58,711 bases of DNA from Thermogemmatispora tikiterensis (lineage in GTDB: Bacteria; Chloroflexota; Ktedonobacteria; Ktedonobacterales; Ktedonobacteraceae): NCBI RefSeq assembly GCF_003268475.1, contig NZ_MCIF01000002.1:4515250-4573960 (forward strand). The letters run 5' to 3'. Both the position numbers and the translations under genes were made by a program. The notes beneath the pieces were generated by a model. The model worked only from the letters and a program-made list of their open reading frames with translations, was not told the DNA's origin and ran no database searches. Each line of letters starts with the position of its first letter. Within the stretch, counting starts at the first letter, position 1. Below, in pieces: positions 1 through 10,259 of this stretch.

Positions 1-170
1 CCTTCCTTCCTATGCACTTCATGGCGCTGCGTTCTTGTTGGCCAAATGTCGCTGACCGGCTTGTAGCTGTTGTCTGCTTTCTCTCGGCAAAATTGAGGCA
101 AGTGTCTCGCGATCAGTTGTCTCTCGCCGCTCAATGAAGGGCGGTCGGTAGCTGCTGCTTTACATGGGAA

Positions 171-194
171 AAGGCGTGATCAACGCCTTTTTTT
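171..194. terminator. Stem-loop terminator
   Basis: A 7-bp stem (171-177 with 183-189) with a 5-base loop runs into a T-rich tract on the plus strand. On the minus strand it is followed by TTTTCCC, so it can also end the queG transcript. The preceding 170 bases show no supportable gene. Confidence 0.6.
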
Positions 195-200
195 ATTTCC

Positions 201-1460
201 TTAATTCTTGCCATCCAGCATGGTCAGTGCCTGCAGGATCTCTTGACGAACCTCTGGATCTTCTTCCTGTTCAAGCCGCTCTGTGAGCGCCCGCCGAGCC
301 TCCTCTCCCCCGATGCACCCCAGTGCCCAGGCTGCATGCCCGCGCACAAGGGCCTCTGCATCCCAGAGGGCTTGAATCAGGGCCGGTACGGCCCGCCTGT
401 CGCCGAGATTTCCCAGCGCTACACAGACGTTACGCAGCAAACCGCGTCGCTTGGCCCGCCAGATAGGTGTATGACGAAAGCGGGCGCGGAACTCCTCTTC
501 GCTGAGGGCCAGCAGCGGGATCAGCTCGGGTACGCCGCCAACCTGGGGCCGCGGGCGGAACTCATCGCGCCTCCTCAGCCACATCTGCGGTCGCTGTTTG
601 GACCTCACCGTTGCTGCTTCCGTCTTCCCATCGCCGGCCTGCTCCACTGCTCGTTCGGCCTGACGCAGCCCGAGACGCTTCTCCACAACCTGATTGACGG
701 GACAGACCTCCTGGCAGATGTCGCAGCCGAAGATCAGGTTCCCCATGAGAGGACGCAGCTCTAGCGGGATGCTACCGCGTAGCTCGATCGTGAGATAGGA
801 GATGCAGCGCCGGTTGTCCAGCACATAGGGAGCGGGTAAAGCTCCCGTAGGGCAGGCGTGTAGGCAGCGTTCACACTTGCCGCAGTTGGCCTGCAAAGGC
901 TCGTCTGCAGGAAGTGGCAGGTTTGTCACAATCTCGGCAAGAAAGACCCAGGAACCCCAGCCGCGTGTGAGAATGGTTGTATTTTTGCCATACCAGCCGA
1001 TGCCAGCACGCTGGGCGACAGCGCGGTCAACCATGCGCCCGGTGTCGACGAATAGTCGTGCTTCTAGCTCTTGCCCGGCCTCACGACGCGCATATTCCCG
1101 CAGCCAGTCGGCAAACTGCTTCAGCTTGGGCTTGATGATCTCATGATAGTCCTCACCCCAGGCGTAGCGCGAGATACGGCCCCGTGGCTGGTCATCCTCT
1201 GGCTCCTCCGGCGGCTCGCTGAGGTAAGACATGGCCAGGGCGATGATCGAACGAGCCTCCGGCAGGAGGGCGTCGGGATGGCAAGAGACTTCCGCTCGCT
1301 CGCTGGTGAACCAGGGGAGGCCGTCCATGAGACCCGCTGCAATACGCTCCTTGATGACGCGCTCGGTCTCGGGGAAAGCTTCTGCCCCTGTGATCTGCAC
1401 GAGGTCAAAGCCCAATTCATAGCCATATGCTTTGATTGGGGCGGCATCGAGCATTTTCAT
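201..1460 (-). CDS. queG: Epoxyqueuosine reductase QueG
   Basis: Cytoplasmic Fe-S and cobalamin enzyme that reduces epoxyqueuosine to queuosine in tRNA, the last step of queuosine synthesis. The 419-aa product has the QueG N-terminal domain (about 1-160) including the FVDTGRMVDRA segment, whose Asp is the proposed general acid. Two 4Fe-4S motifs follow: CGKCERCLHACPTG from about residue 193 and CDICQEVCP at about 242-250. The C-terminal 80 residues form HEAT-like repeats (AVPALIQAL, HAAWALG), as in long QueG proteins. No other queuosine genes are nearby. The start is not marked by a strong ribosome-binding site; Met3 is an alternative. Confidence 0.95.
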   Translation of the reverse strand: MKMLDAAPIKAYGYELGFDLVQITGAEAFPETERVIKERIAAGLMDGLPWFTSERAEVSCHPDALLPEARSIIALAMSYLSEPPEEPEDDQPRGRISRYAWGEDYHEIIKPKLKQFADWLREYARREAGQELEARLFVDTGRMVDRAVAQRAGIGWYGKNTTILTRGWGSWVFLAEIVTNLPLPADEPLQANCGKCERCLHACPTGALPAPYVLDNRRCISYLTIELRGSIPLELRPLMGNLIFGCDICQEVCPVNQVVEKRLGLRQAERAVEQAGDGKTEAATVRSKQRPQMWLRRRDEFRPRPQVGGVPELIPLLALSEEEFRARFRHTPIWRAKRRGLLRNVCVALGNLGDRRAVPALIQALWDAEALVRGHAAWALGCIGGEEARRALTERLEQEEDPEVRQEILQALTMLDGKN

Positions 1461-1494
1461 GGCTAGGCCTCGCTCGATTCTGTTTCAGTCAAGG

Positions 1495-2451
1495 TCAGTT
1501 GGTGATGTCTCGCCTATGGTTCAGCCAGCCAGCAATGCTCAAGAGGAGCACGATGTAGGCGAGCAGCACTGTAAGGGCTTCCGCATCGGGCAGTGTAGAG
1601 ATACTACTACTCCCAAAGATATAATATCCCTGGTGAGCCATCAAGGTAGCGAGATTGTTACCAATCAGATAGTCGGGAAGAGCGCGCAGGAAGGCGCTGA
1701 CTGGACCTTGTACCAGCTCGCTGCTCAGCTGGCAGATTTGCCCAATGATCGGCTCTAGCAGATACCAGACGATGCCTCCTCCAATACCTGCAGCACTGGA
1801 GCGGCCCAGGATGCCGAAGAAAAGAGCAATGACAGCGAAGATGAACCAGTTGAAAATAGCCAGAAGCAGAAAAAGGCCAGTATGGAGCAGCCAGCTCGTC
1901 GTGAGAAAAGGAGCTGGACTCGGCGCCTGCCTGAGAAGACTGAGCAAGTAGCCAATCACCAGGCCGCTGATGCTCAGAACGCTGATGCCCACGATGCAGC
2001 AGATGAGCATGGCCCCCACCTTGGCAAGCAGAAACTGCGTGCGTGTAGGCCCCCGGGTGAAGAGCAGGCGAATCGTTCCCTGAGTGTACTCGCCTCCAGC
2101 TGTGCTTCCCGCGATAATAATAATTAAAATGGTAAAAGGTGTAAGGGCTGTTTGCACGGCAATATTGAGAGAGGTGGGAGGCAGGAGCAGCCTGACTACC
2201 TGGCCACTCCCGTCTCCTGTCGAGAAGAGGAAGAGGGCAAAAAAAACGAGCAGGGTGGTTAGCAAGGCGATCAGGGCTGAGATCCGCGTCAGCGGACGGC
2301 GGCGAAGCTTGTAGAGTTCCATCGCGGTCAGACGCAGCAGAACACTCAGGTAGTCGCGCCGACCCAGGAGGACCGGCGCGCTGGCAAACTGCTCGGCTAG
2401 CGGCTGGCCCTCTCTAGCCGACGTAGAAAGACCTGTGTCTATGGGATGCAT
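1495..2451 (-). CDS. ABC-2 type transporter permease
   Basis: Membrane subunit of an ABC exporter, 318 aa. After a polar 45-residue N-terminus comes the ELYKLRRRPLTR stretch typical of ABC-2 permeases that follow NatA/BcrA-like ATPases. About six hydrophobic helices follow (for example ALIALLTTLLVFFALFLF and TALTPFTILIIIIAGS), with GEYTQGTIRLLFTRGPTR between helices 2 and 3. The reading frame is open further upstream, but that part overlaps the ATPase gene. The ATG at 2451 is preferred because AAGGAG lies upstream and it leaves a 28-base gap to the ATPase. The substrate cannot be predicted. Confidence 0.88.
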   Translation of the reverse strand: MHPIDTGLSTSAREGQPLAEQFASAPVLLGRRDYLSVLLRLTAMELYKLRRRPLTRISALIALLTTLLVFFALFLFSTGDGSGQVVRLLLPPTSLNIAVQTALTPFTILIIIIAGSTAGGEYTQGTIRLLFTRGPTRTQFLLAKVGAMLICCIVGISVLSISGLVIGYLLSLLRQAPSPAPFLTTSWLLHTGLFLLLAIFNWFIFAVIALFFGILGRSSAAGIGGGIVWYLLEPIIGQICQLSSELVQGPVSAFLRALPDYLIGNNLATLMAHQGYYIFGSSSISTLPDAEALTVLLAYIVLLLSIAGWLNHRRDITN

Positions 2452-2479
2452 AGGCTCTGTTTCTCCTTGCTCCTTTCGC

Positions 2480-3589
2480 TTACTGACGTTTTCCTTCTCC
2501 CGGCACGATTCTGCCATATGGCGCAGGGGCAGGAAGGCCGCCGAGGCCAGAGGCCGCTGCCCCGTGGAGTTGCGCAGCTGCCGTGAGTTCCAGGAAGGCC
2601 TCTTCCAGGCTACCCTCCTGGGGATGGATTGCTGCCGCGAAAAGGTTCCGCTGAGCCAGTAAGGCATTAATCTCTGCAGAGCGCTCCGCCGGCGCCTCGA
2701 CACGCAGTGTTGTCGCCACCTCCCCGCTGGCCTCGCTCGCTTTTCCAGGCTGCTCGCTGGGGCCAACTCCCACCGCTACAATGGCTTTGATCCAGCTGGC
2801 TCCGCGCTCACGTGCCTCCTGCAAGGCCTGCAGGGCCGCCCGGGCCTCGGCAGCGCTGTTCATACGGATCAGAATGTGCTCGCTCTGGCGCAGGAGGGCG
2901 CTGACGTCACCTTGCTTGATCAGATTGCCCCGGTGCAGAATGGCTACGCGGTTACAGACCTGCTGAACTTCGTGTAAAATGTGGCTGGAGAGAAAGATGG
3001 TCTTTCCTTGCTGGGCCAGACGCACGATTAGCTGGCGAATCTCAACCATGCCGACCGGGTCCAGGCCGTTGGTTGGTTCATCCAGGAGGATCAGCTCGGG
3101 GTCGGTCAGGAGAGCTGCGGCGATGCCGAGCCGCTGCTTCATACCGAGCGAGTATTTGTGATAGGCTAACCCGGCCTGGGAGCGCAATTCGACCAGTTCA
3201 AGGATCTCTTCGATGCGCTTGTCGGTGAGAGGATGCCGCGCCATGTCTGAGGCCGCGGCGATGATGCGCAGATTGTCTCGCCCAGAGAGGTAGGGATAGA
3301 AGACGGGCGTTTCAACGACAGCACCGATGCGCCGCAGGATGCGCGGCAGCTGATAGTGGGTGTCCATGCCAAAGATAAAGGCGCGCCCCGCTGTGGGACG
3401 GATCAGCCCCAGCAGCATCCGAATGGTGGTGGTTTTGCCCGAGCCGTTGGGGCCGAGAAAGCCGAAGACGTCGCCTCGCATCACGCGCAGATTCAGATCG
3501 TTGACTGCCACGAGGTTGCCAAAGGCCTTTGTGAGTCTGGTGGTGCTGATGATGATGTCATCTTCTTCGGTGAGCATGATGTCGTTCAT
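2480..3589 (-). CDS. ABC transporter ATP-binding protein
   Basis: ATPase of the exporter, cotranscribed with the permease downstream. The 369-aa protein has Walker A GPNGSGKTT, a signature-like YSLGMKQRL, Walker B LILLDEPTNGLD, and the switch His in SSHILHEV. The order and the TKAFGNLVAVNDL start fit the CcmA/BcrA-type drug and peptide exporters. A C-terminal extension of about 100 residues after the ATPase domain is less conserved. The start at 3589 (MNDIMLTEEDD) is chosen because AAGGAG sits about 6 bases upstream. An open extension of 25 codons lacks this. Confidence 0.92.
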   Translation of the reverse strand: MNDIMLTEEDDIIISTTRLTKAFGNLVAVNDLNLRVMRGDVFGFLGPNGSGKTTTIRMLLGLIRPTAGRAFIFGMDTHYQLPRILRRIGAVVETPVFYPYLSGRDNLRIIAAASDMARHPLTDKRIEEILELVELRSQAGLAYHKYSLGMKQRLGIAAALLTDPELILLDEPTNGLDPVGMVEIRQLIVRLAQQGKTIFLSSHILHEVQQVCNRVAILHRGNLIKQGDVSALLRQSEHILIRMNSAAEARAALQALQEARERGASWIKAIVAVGVGPSEQPGKASEASGEVATTLRVEAPAERSAEINALLAQRNLFAAAIHPQEGSLEEAFLELTAAAQLHGAAASGLGGLPAPAPYGRIVPGEGKRQ

Positions 3590-3991
3590 GCTTTGCTCCT
3601 TGTGGCGTGCTCGCCCCTGAAGGCCAGTTGGGTCAGCTTTGCTGGATACTTCAGCCTGCGGCACGCGCGGGGAGTGAAAGGTCGGCGTCGATCTCGCGCC
3701 GGAGCCAGTCGCTGGCTGGCTTTGGTTCCTCTGCTGCTATGGCGCTCTTGCTGTCTCTTTAGTATGCCCTGTTTGCCCTGTGCTGGCAAGTAGCTGGCCA
3801 GTAGCCTGTATGGCTCTATTGCCGTCCTGCCCTGTTGCTCAACACAAGGGAAGGTTGCTCTGCTGGCTCGCGCCTTTGACATCCTGGTCGGTGACCGGCT
3901 GAGAGGCAGGGTAAGAAGCGAGGAAAGGATGTTGACTTTGCCTGATGGGAGGGGACGGGAGGGCGGAGGGACGGAAGGAAAAGAGGCACCA
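3590..3991. other. Divergent intergenic region
   Basis: About 400 bases between the divergent ABC operon and the membrane protein gene. No convincing promoter pair, RNA or repeat was recognised. Short reading frames here have no ribosome-binding site or recognisable composition. Confidence 0.5.
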
Positions 3992-5140
3992 ATGTGGTCT
4001 ATTGATCCTGATAATGGGCGTTTGCCAGATCTGCACGCCGGTTCCAACGGTCATGCCAATGGTCAGATAGCTTATGGCAGCCCTGAGCCGCCGTGGACTG
4101 TGACAGCTGACAAGTCGAGCTGGTCACCGCCAGCGCCACCAGCCAGTGGAGGGCGTCGGCGCGCGCGTCGACGGCTGCTCCTGGTCGCCCTGGCCGCAAC
4201 TCTGCTGCTGGCACTGATCGCTGGGGCGGCCTTCTACTACGGCTCTGCGCTCCATTCGACCCCAGAAAAGTCATTAGCCGCTTTTTGTTCTGCTCTGAGC
4301 CAGGGTGATCCCGGCTCGGCCTATCGCTATCTGGACTCAGCTTTGCAGCGTCAGGCTTCTTTTCTGGTCTTCTCTGGCGTGTTGGGCAAGACCGAGCGCT
4401 GTAGCTATGAGGCCTTGCATGTGCGGGGAACAACAGCAACAGCAGTGCTGCGACTCACCAGGGCTGGTCAGCTGCAGACCCAGCAGGTCAGCCTGAACGA
4501 GCAGGGCGGAATCTGGCTGATTAGCGAGGACGAGACGCTCACAGCGCTGCCGCGCTCGCTCAGCGCCCTGTGTTCAGGATTGGAAAAAGGCAAAGCTGAA
4601 GCCGCTTACGCAAAGTTGACCCCGCTTTTTCAGCGTCATGTCTCTCTTGGGCTTTTCCGTTTGCTCGTGGATGGTATCACCTCCTGCTCCTCACAGCTTG
4701 AGAGGGTGGCCCCCACCCAGGCCAAGGCCCTGGTCGTGGTACGCTACCAGCTGGAGGCCCAGCCGGAGCAGGGCACGGCCCTGCTGGTACCTGCAATGGA
4801 TGACTGGTTGATCGATGCTCTGTCGTCTTTGTCGACGCCGGAGCGCTCCCTCTTGAGTTTCTGCAAGGCATTGCAGCAGGGCACTTATAGCATCGCCTAT
4901 GAACTACTCAGCCTGGACTTCCAGGCCCACTTTGGCAGCCTGCGTCAGTTTGTCAACATAGTGAGTCCGGTAATCAAGAGCAATGGGGGGATCAAGAGCT
5001 GCTCCGTGGGAGCGGTACAGAAAAGAGCTGATCGGTTCATGGTGGATGGAGTCATTACCTATGCCAATGGCAAAACGGAAACGGATGAGGATGAGCTGGT
5101 GCTGGAGGCCGACCTCTGGCGCCTCAATTCTCTCTCCTGA
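3992..5140 (+). CDS. Membrane protein with three repeated extracytoplasmic modules
   Basis: Unknown function; 382 aa from ATG 3992 (GGAAAAGAGG upstream). A polar, Gly/Pro-rich cytoplasmic segment (about 1-65) is followed by an RRRARRR cluster and one transmembrane helix (LLLVALAATLLLALIAGAAF), leaving about 290 residues outside. The outer part contains three similar modules beginning FCSALSQGDPGSAYRYL, LCSGLEKGKAEAAYAKL and FCKALQQGTYSIAYELL. Each carries a later CS pair (RCSYEAL, SCSSQL, SCSVGAV), giving one conserved Cys pair per module, possibly a disulfide. The pattern resembles DUF4878/NTF2-like lumenal domains. The next gene has one copy of the same module, so the two are probably related in function. 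Confidence 0.8.
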   Translation: MWSIDPDNGRLPDLHAGSNGHANGQIAYGSPEPPWTVTADKSSWSPPAPPASGGRRRARRRLLLVALAATLLLALIAGAAFYYGSALHSTPEKSLAAFCSALSQGDPGSAYRYLDSALQRQASFLVFSGVLGKTERCSYEALHVRGTTATAVLRLTRAGQLQTQQVSLNEQGGIWLISEDETLTALPRSLSALCSGLEKGKAEAAYAKLTPLFQRHVSLGLFRLLVDGITSCSSQLERVAPTQAKALVVVRYQLEAQPEQGTALLVPAMDDWLIDALSSLSTPERSLLSFCKALQQGTYSIAYELLSLDFQAHFGSLRQFVNIVSPVIKSNGGIKSCSVGAVQKRADRFMVDGVITYANGKTETDEDELVLEADLWRLNSLS

Positions 5141-5599
5141 GTACCTTTGACAGGGCATGGTCCAGCTCTGGGCATAGCTCTCCTTGAAAAAAGGACGCTT
5201 GCTGCGTTTTTTGGAAAGGGATAGGAAAGGGTGAACTGTGCCAGGCAAAGCGGGAGTTTCCTCTGGGGTATAGCGAAGATTGGGCTGCCGGAACACCTCA
5301 AGCCGATTGTTTGTCACTCTAAATGCTCCAACCACTTCTTGTTTGAAGTGAGCGAGCGAGGCTGACCAAGAAGAAAAAGGCTGCTAGCCGTGAGGCAATC
5401 GCAGGCCGGCCAGGGGCAGGCTCAAGTCAGTGAATGGCGTGTCGAAGCCACATCAGCTTCGCTTGCGTAGTAATCAGTGGTACAGTCACCAGGCAGAGCG
5501 GTCTGGTCCACTGTGACCAAGGTGGTCTGGTCGGGTGAATGGCTCTAAGCAGACAAGCGGGAAGGACGTAGACCTCGATAAGGAAGAAGGAGTTCTCTT
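5141..5599. other. Intergenic region
   Basis: About 460 bases holding the terminator at 5185-5212 and the leader of the FHA gene. Nothing else was recognised; short minus-strand frames here look like chance. Confidence 0.5.
5185..5212 (+). terminator. Rho-independent terminator
   Basis: A6 followed by GG, stem ACGC/GCGT with loop TTGCT, then T6, 45 bases after the stop of the triple-module membrane protein. Confidence 0.65.
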
Positions 5600-6679
5600 G
5601 TGGAAGCCAGCTTGAACGGCCCACAGGGGCGTATCACCCTGGGGCCAGGCGTGACGAGTGTGGGACGTGCGCCCGATAATCAGATTCGGTTGAACGATCA
5701 ACAGGTTTCGTCACACCATGCGGAATTTCGGGCTGAGGACGGAGGGTACAGCCTGGTTGATCGAGGCAGTACCAATGGCACTTTTGTCAATGATCAGCGC
5801 CTGACCAGTCAGGTTCCCTGGCGACTGCACTCGGGCGATCGCATTCGTTTTGGCGAGACAGTCTTTACCTATGAGGTTGCTGGTGCTGGGAGCGAGGCCG
5901 AGGAGCGTACGGTGGTGGCTGGTTCACCCGATCAGTTCCAGCCCTCTCCGGCAGCGCCCTCCTATCCTCAGTCAGCATATCAGTCGCCCCCTGCTGCTGC
6001 CTCTCCCCTCCAGGGGCAAGGGTATGCCCAGCAAGGAGGCTGGCAGGCTCAGCCCTATGGAGGGCCGGCTCCCCAGGGCTATGGTCAACAGCCACCGGCA
6101 GCCCCGCCGGGCTACCCCGTACAGCCGGCACCCTATGGTCCACCTCCCCAGGGGGCGCCATCCTTCCCCGGTCAGGCGCCAGGCTATCCGCAGTTCCCAC
6201 CGCAGCCGCAACCGCCAGCGCGGCGCGGCGGACGCGCAGGTTGCCTGATCGCCGGTCTCCTGGTGTTGGTGCTTTTGTTGCTTGTTTTGGTTGTAGTGCT
6301 CTTTAACCCTCTCAATTTTCCTGGCCCTCTCGGCTTGCTTGCTTCCTCGCCTCAGAAGACAGTTGACACCTTCTGCAGCGCTCTGAAGAAGAGTGACTAT
6401 CATACGGCCTATGGGCAATTTTCATCCACGCTGCAGGCTAGTGAGAGCGAGCAGCAGTTTACTCAAGCTTTTCAGACTATCACGACTCTCGTGGGACCAG
6501 TTACCAGTTGCTCGGCCACCAATTTTCAGCAGAATGGGGACCATGCCACTGCACAGCTATCGTTGGCCTTCCAGCGAAGTCCGCGCATAGTGACGGGCAC
6601 AATGAACTTTGTGCGCGAAAACGGGACCTGGAAGATCGATCGGGCCCCACAGACGAACGGCAATCAGGTGCAGACCTGA
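5600..6679 (+). CDS. FHA-domain membrane protein
   Basis: Probable signalling adaptor: an FHA domain binds phosphothreonine peptides. The 359-aa product starts with an FHA domain (about 1-90) with the expected GRAPDNQIRL, SSHHAEF and STNGTFVN motifs. Next comes a Pro/Gln/Tyr/Gly-rich linker (about 100-205), a basic patch, and one transmembrane helix (CLIAGLLVLVLLLLVLVVVL). Outside is a single module starting TVDTFCSALKKSDYHTAYGQF, the same kind that is present three times in the preceding gene. The start is GTG at 5600, preceded by AGGAAGAAGGAG. A phosphorylating partner could be the kinase at 26614-28926, but that is an inference. Confidence 0.9.
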   Translation: MEASLNGPQGRITLGPGVTSVGRAPDNQIRLNDQQVSSHHAEFRAEDGGYSLVDRGSTNGTFVNDQRLTSQVPWRLHSGDRIRFGETVFTYEVAGAGSEAEERTVVAGSPDQFQPSPAAPSYPQSAYQSPPAAASPLQGQGYAQQGGWQAQPYGGPAPQGYGQQPPAAPPGYPVQPAPYGPPPQGAPSFPGQAPGYPQFPPQPQPPARRGGRAGCLIAGLLVLVLLLLVLVVVLFNPLNFPGPLGLLASSPQKTVDTFCSALKKSDYHTAYGQFSSTLQASESEQQFTQAFQTITTLVGPVTSCSATNFQQNGDHATAQLSLAFQRSPRIVTGTMNFVRENGTWKIDRAPQTNGNQVQT

Positions 6680-6705
6680 TTGAGGCCGAGGCTGGGTCAC
6701 TTAGA

Positions 6706-6748
6706 CAGGCTGGGGTCCCCTTCGTCTCTCGGAGGGGACCCCAGCCTG
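6706..6748. terminator. Convergent stem-loop terminator
   Basis: A perfect 15-base inverted repeat (CAGGCTGGGGTCCCC at 6706-6720 with its complement at 6734-6748) between two convergent genes. There is no strong T-tract, so it may act as a bidirectional stop or an mRNA-stabilising hairpin. Confidence 0.6.
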
Positions 6749-6779
6749 ATGTTATTACGGTCGGTGATGGGGGCGATGA

Positions 6780-8492
<1,713 letters not shown>

Positions 8493-8556
8493 GCTGTCCT
8501 TCTTCCTTTCCTTCCAGATTGATCAGTTCCTGCAGGTTCGGATCGGGAAAAACTGC

Positions 8557-8585
8557 TTGACGCGGGGTGGTGCCCCGCTTATGTT
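8557..8585 (+). promoter_or_regulatory. Promoter-like sequence into a gene-poor region
   Basis: TTGACG (8557-8562), 17 bases, TATGTT (8580-8585). The spacer contains a GCGGGG/CCCCGC hairpin (8562-8578). It points away from hutU into DNA with no recognised plus-strand gene, so it either drives an unrecognised RNA or is chance. Confidence 0.3.
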
Positions 8586-9616
8586 ATACAATCTCTCTCT
8601 GGCTGGTGAAAGGTGGGGAGAGTCACGCGGGGCCCTGTCGCCTGACACGGGAGGTCTGAGCCTGGGAGGGAGCAAGCCCCCCTGCGTGGTCACCCGATGG
8701 TGGGGCTGAGGGCCTGCCGGGCGAGCAGAAGGGTAGCCCTTGGCGTTAGGGGAGCCGGAGGTTGAGGAGCCAGTGGACATCGCGGGAGATGGTCTGGAAG
8801 TGATAGAAGTGCTGCAGGATGTGCCAGACGAGCGACTGCTGGACGGCAGTACGTGGGGGATCTGACAGGGGGCTGAGCGCAGACCTCGACAGTAACGTTG
8901 ACATGTATCTTCTCTCATGAGCATGCTCTAGCAATACGCACCGTCTGTCTGTCTACCAAGGCTGAGGCCGCAGGGCGTCGGAAATCTGCTCAGCTCCAGC
9001 GATGATCGCAGTGCAGGAAAAGCCTGCGGACTCGCATAGAACGGTCAGGGGTGGTCAGGAAACTGCCAGGTAGCGATTCTTGCTCCTGACCGCCAGCCAG
9101 CAACTATCTATCAAGGCACCTCCTCAGAAGAAGGGAGCTGAAAGCTGATGCCCGGTCCGATTTGCCATCCCGATCCCTCTGGCTCTCGCTGGGGCTGAGG
9201 CTACGACTGCCAGCTATGCTAAGGTATGCCTCCAGTGTTGGGAGTAAACGAGGATGGCGATGGAGAACCAGTCTGCAAACCAGAATCTTGCTGCTTCTGT
9301 TGCAGTGAAGGACTGTTCTGCTCGTTATGGGCAATATTCTCCTGAGCAATGGCCGTGAAAATCGCCTCTGGCGTCGAGGTTGGATCTGGCTCAAAACTAC
9401 CGGTGGTGGGCGTCTGGAAGGAATTGGTTGTCACTGTGCGAGGAGATAGCGCCAGGCGACCATCCCTTCTGATCCGTGGTCAGACCAGGATGCTCCTGTC
9501 CTGGCATCAGACCACTCAGCTGCGGTCTGCAAACAGCGCCGTTCGGCTCGAAATCAGGCTCAAAACCAGGGAAAATCATCTCTTCACATCGCTGCTAGAG
9601 CTGCAGATCCAGTCCC

Positions 9617-9784
9617 TCAAAGATCAAGCCTGTCAGGCCCAGGTTGAAGCCTATGCGCTGAAGAGCCAGTCCAATCTGAGATTTGCTTAGCTGTCATATC
9701 AAAAGGATGAGAGATGCTCTGCAGGCTCGATGGTGACACCTGCACCAGTCCCTTATCTTCTGGACCAGAAGAGCTAGCTGCCAT
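9617..9784 (-). CDS. Possible small protein, 55 aa
   Basis: A short frame starting MAASSSGPEDKGL and ending PGPDRLDL, led by AAGGAG (9796-9801) 11 bases before the ATG and by an AT-rich promoter-like stretch. It has no recognisable domain, membrane segment or Cys. Further short frames follow on the same strand (9397-9579, 9219-9434), the last Thr/Ser/Pro/Gln-rich. It may be a real small gene or the start of a decayed one. Confidence 0.25.
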   Translation of the reverse strand: MAASSSGPEDKGLVQVSPSSLQSISHPFDMTAKQISDWTGSSAHRLQPGPDRLDL

Positions 9785-9851
9785 GATGCTTGCCTCTCCT
9801 TATCACTAGATCTGCAAGCCTGTTCAGTAATATATCTTTTAATATTGGAAA

Positions 9852-9880
9852 TTTTGTATATAACATGATTTAACTATTAT
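9852..9880 (+). promoter_or_regulatory. Candidate promoter for the M20 peptidase
   Basis: TTTTGT (9852-9857), 17 bases, TATTAT (9875-9880), inside the most AT-rich stretch of this part of the window. It implies a leader of about 370 bases. Confidence 0.35.
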
Positions 9881-10259
9881 TAACTGATCAGTAAGAAAGA
9901 GGCACATGTTCCTGAGCACTCTGTATCATCGTGAAGAAACGATTATTGCAGATCTGAATGGTGGTACAAAGAGGGCAATGGTAGCTCGCAACTTCATCGC
10001 CGGGATTCTGTCACCGCTCTTCAACGGAGGGCAGCAAGTACATGAAAGTGCCGTCCAGCGTAGTGCGGTTAGGTACGGGATGCTCGGCTCTTCCCTCACT
10101 GCCGGTATAGCGGCGGCGAGACAGACTGAGGGCCTATGATAGAGCGATGTGCTGCCAAATGAGAGACAAATGTCCTCCAAACTCTTGACAAGAGCACACA
10201 TCTCGTCTATCCTCTCGTTCAATTACAAGAAACCAGCCCTGGCTCGTGGGGAGGCAGTC

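Larger units (their letters stand above)
8493..10259. other. Gene-poor region
   Basis: About 1.8 kb without a confident gene. It holds a plus-strand promoter-like sequence at 8557-8585, several short minus-strand frames between 8.7 and 9.8 kb (one with a good ribosome-binding site, listed separately), and an AT-rich segment at 9820-9890 able to drive transcription both ways. A 77-codon plus-strand frame at 9906-10139 has only a weak AGAGG three bases before its ATG and was not accepted. Confidence 0.5.

Noticed and set aside
9906..10139. 77-codon plus-strand frame before the M20 peptidase
   Set aside because: Only a weak AGAGG at three bases, no recognisable features. It probably lies in the peptidase leader.
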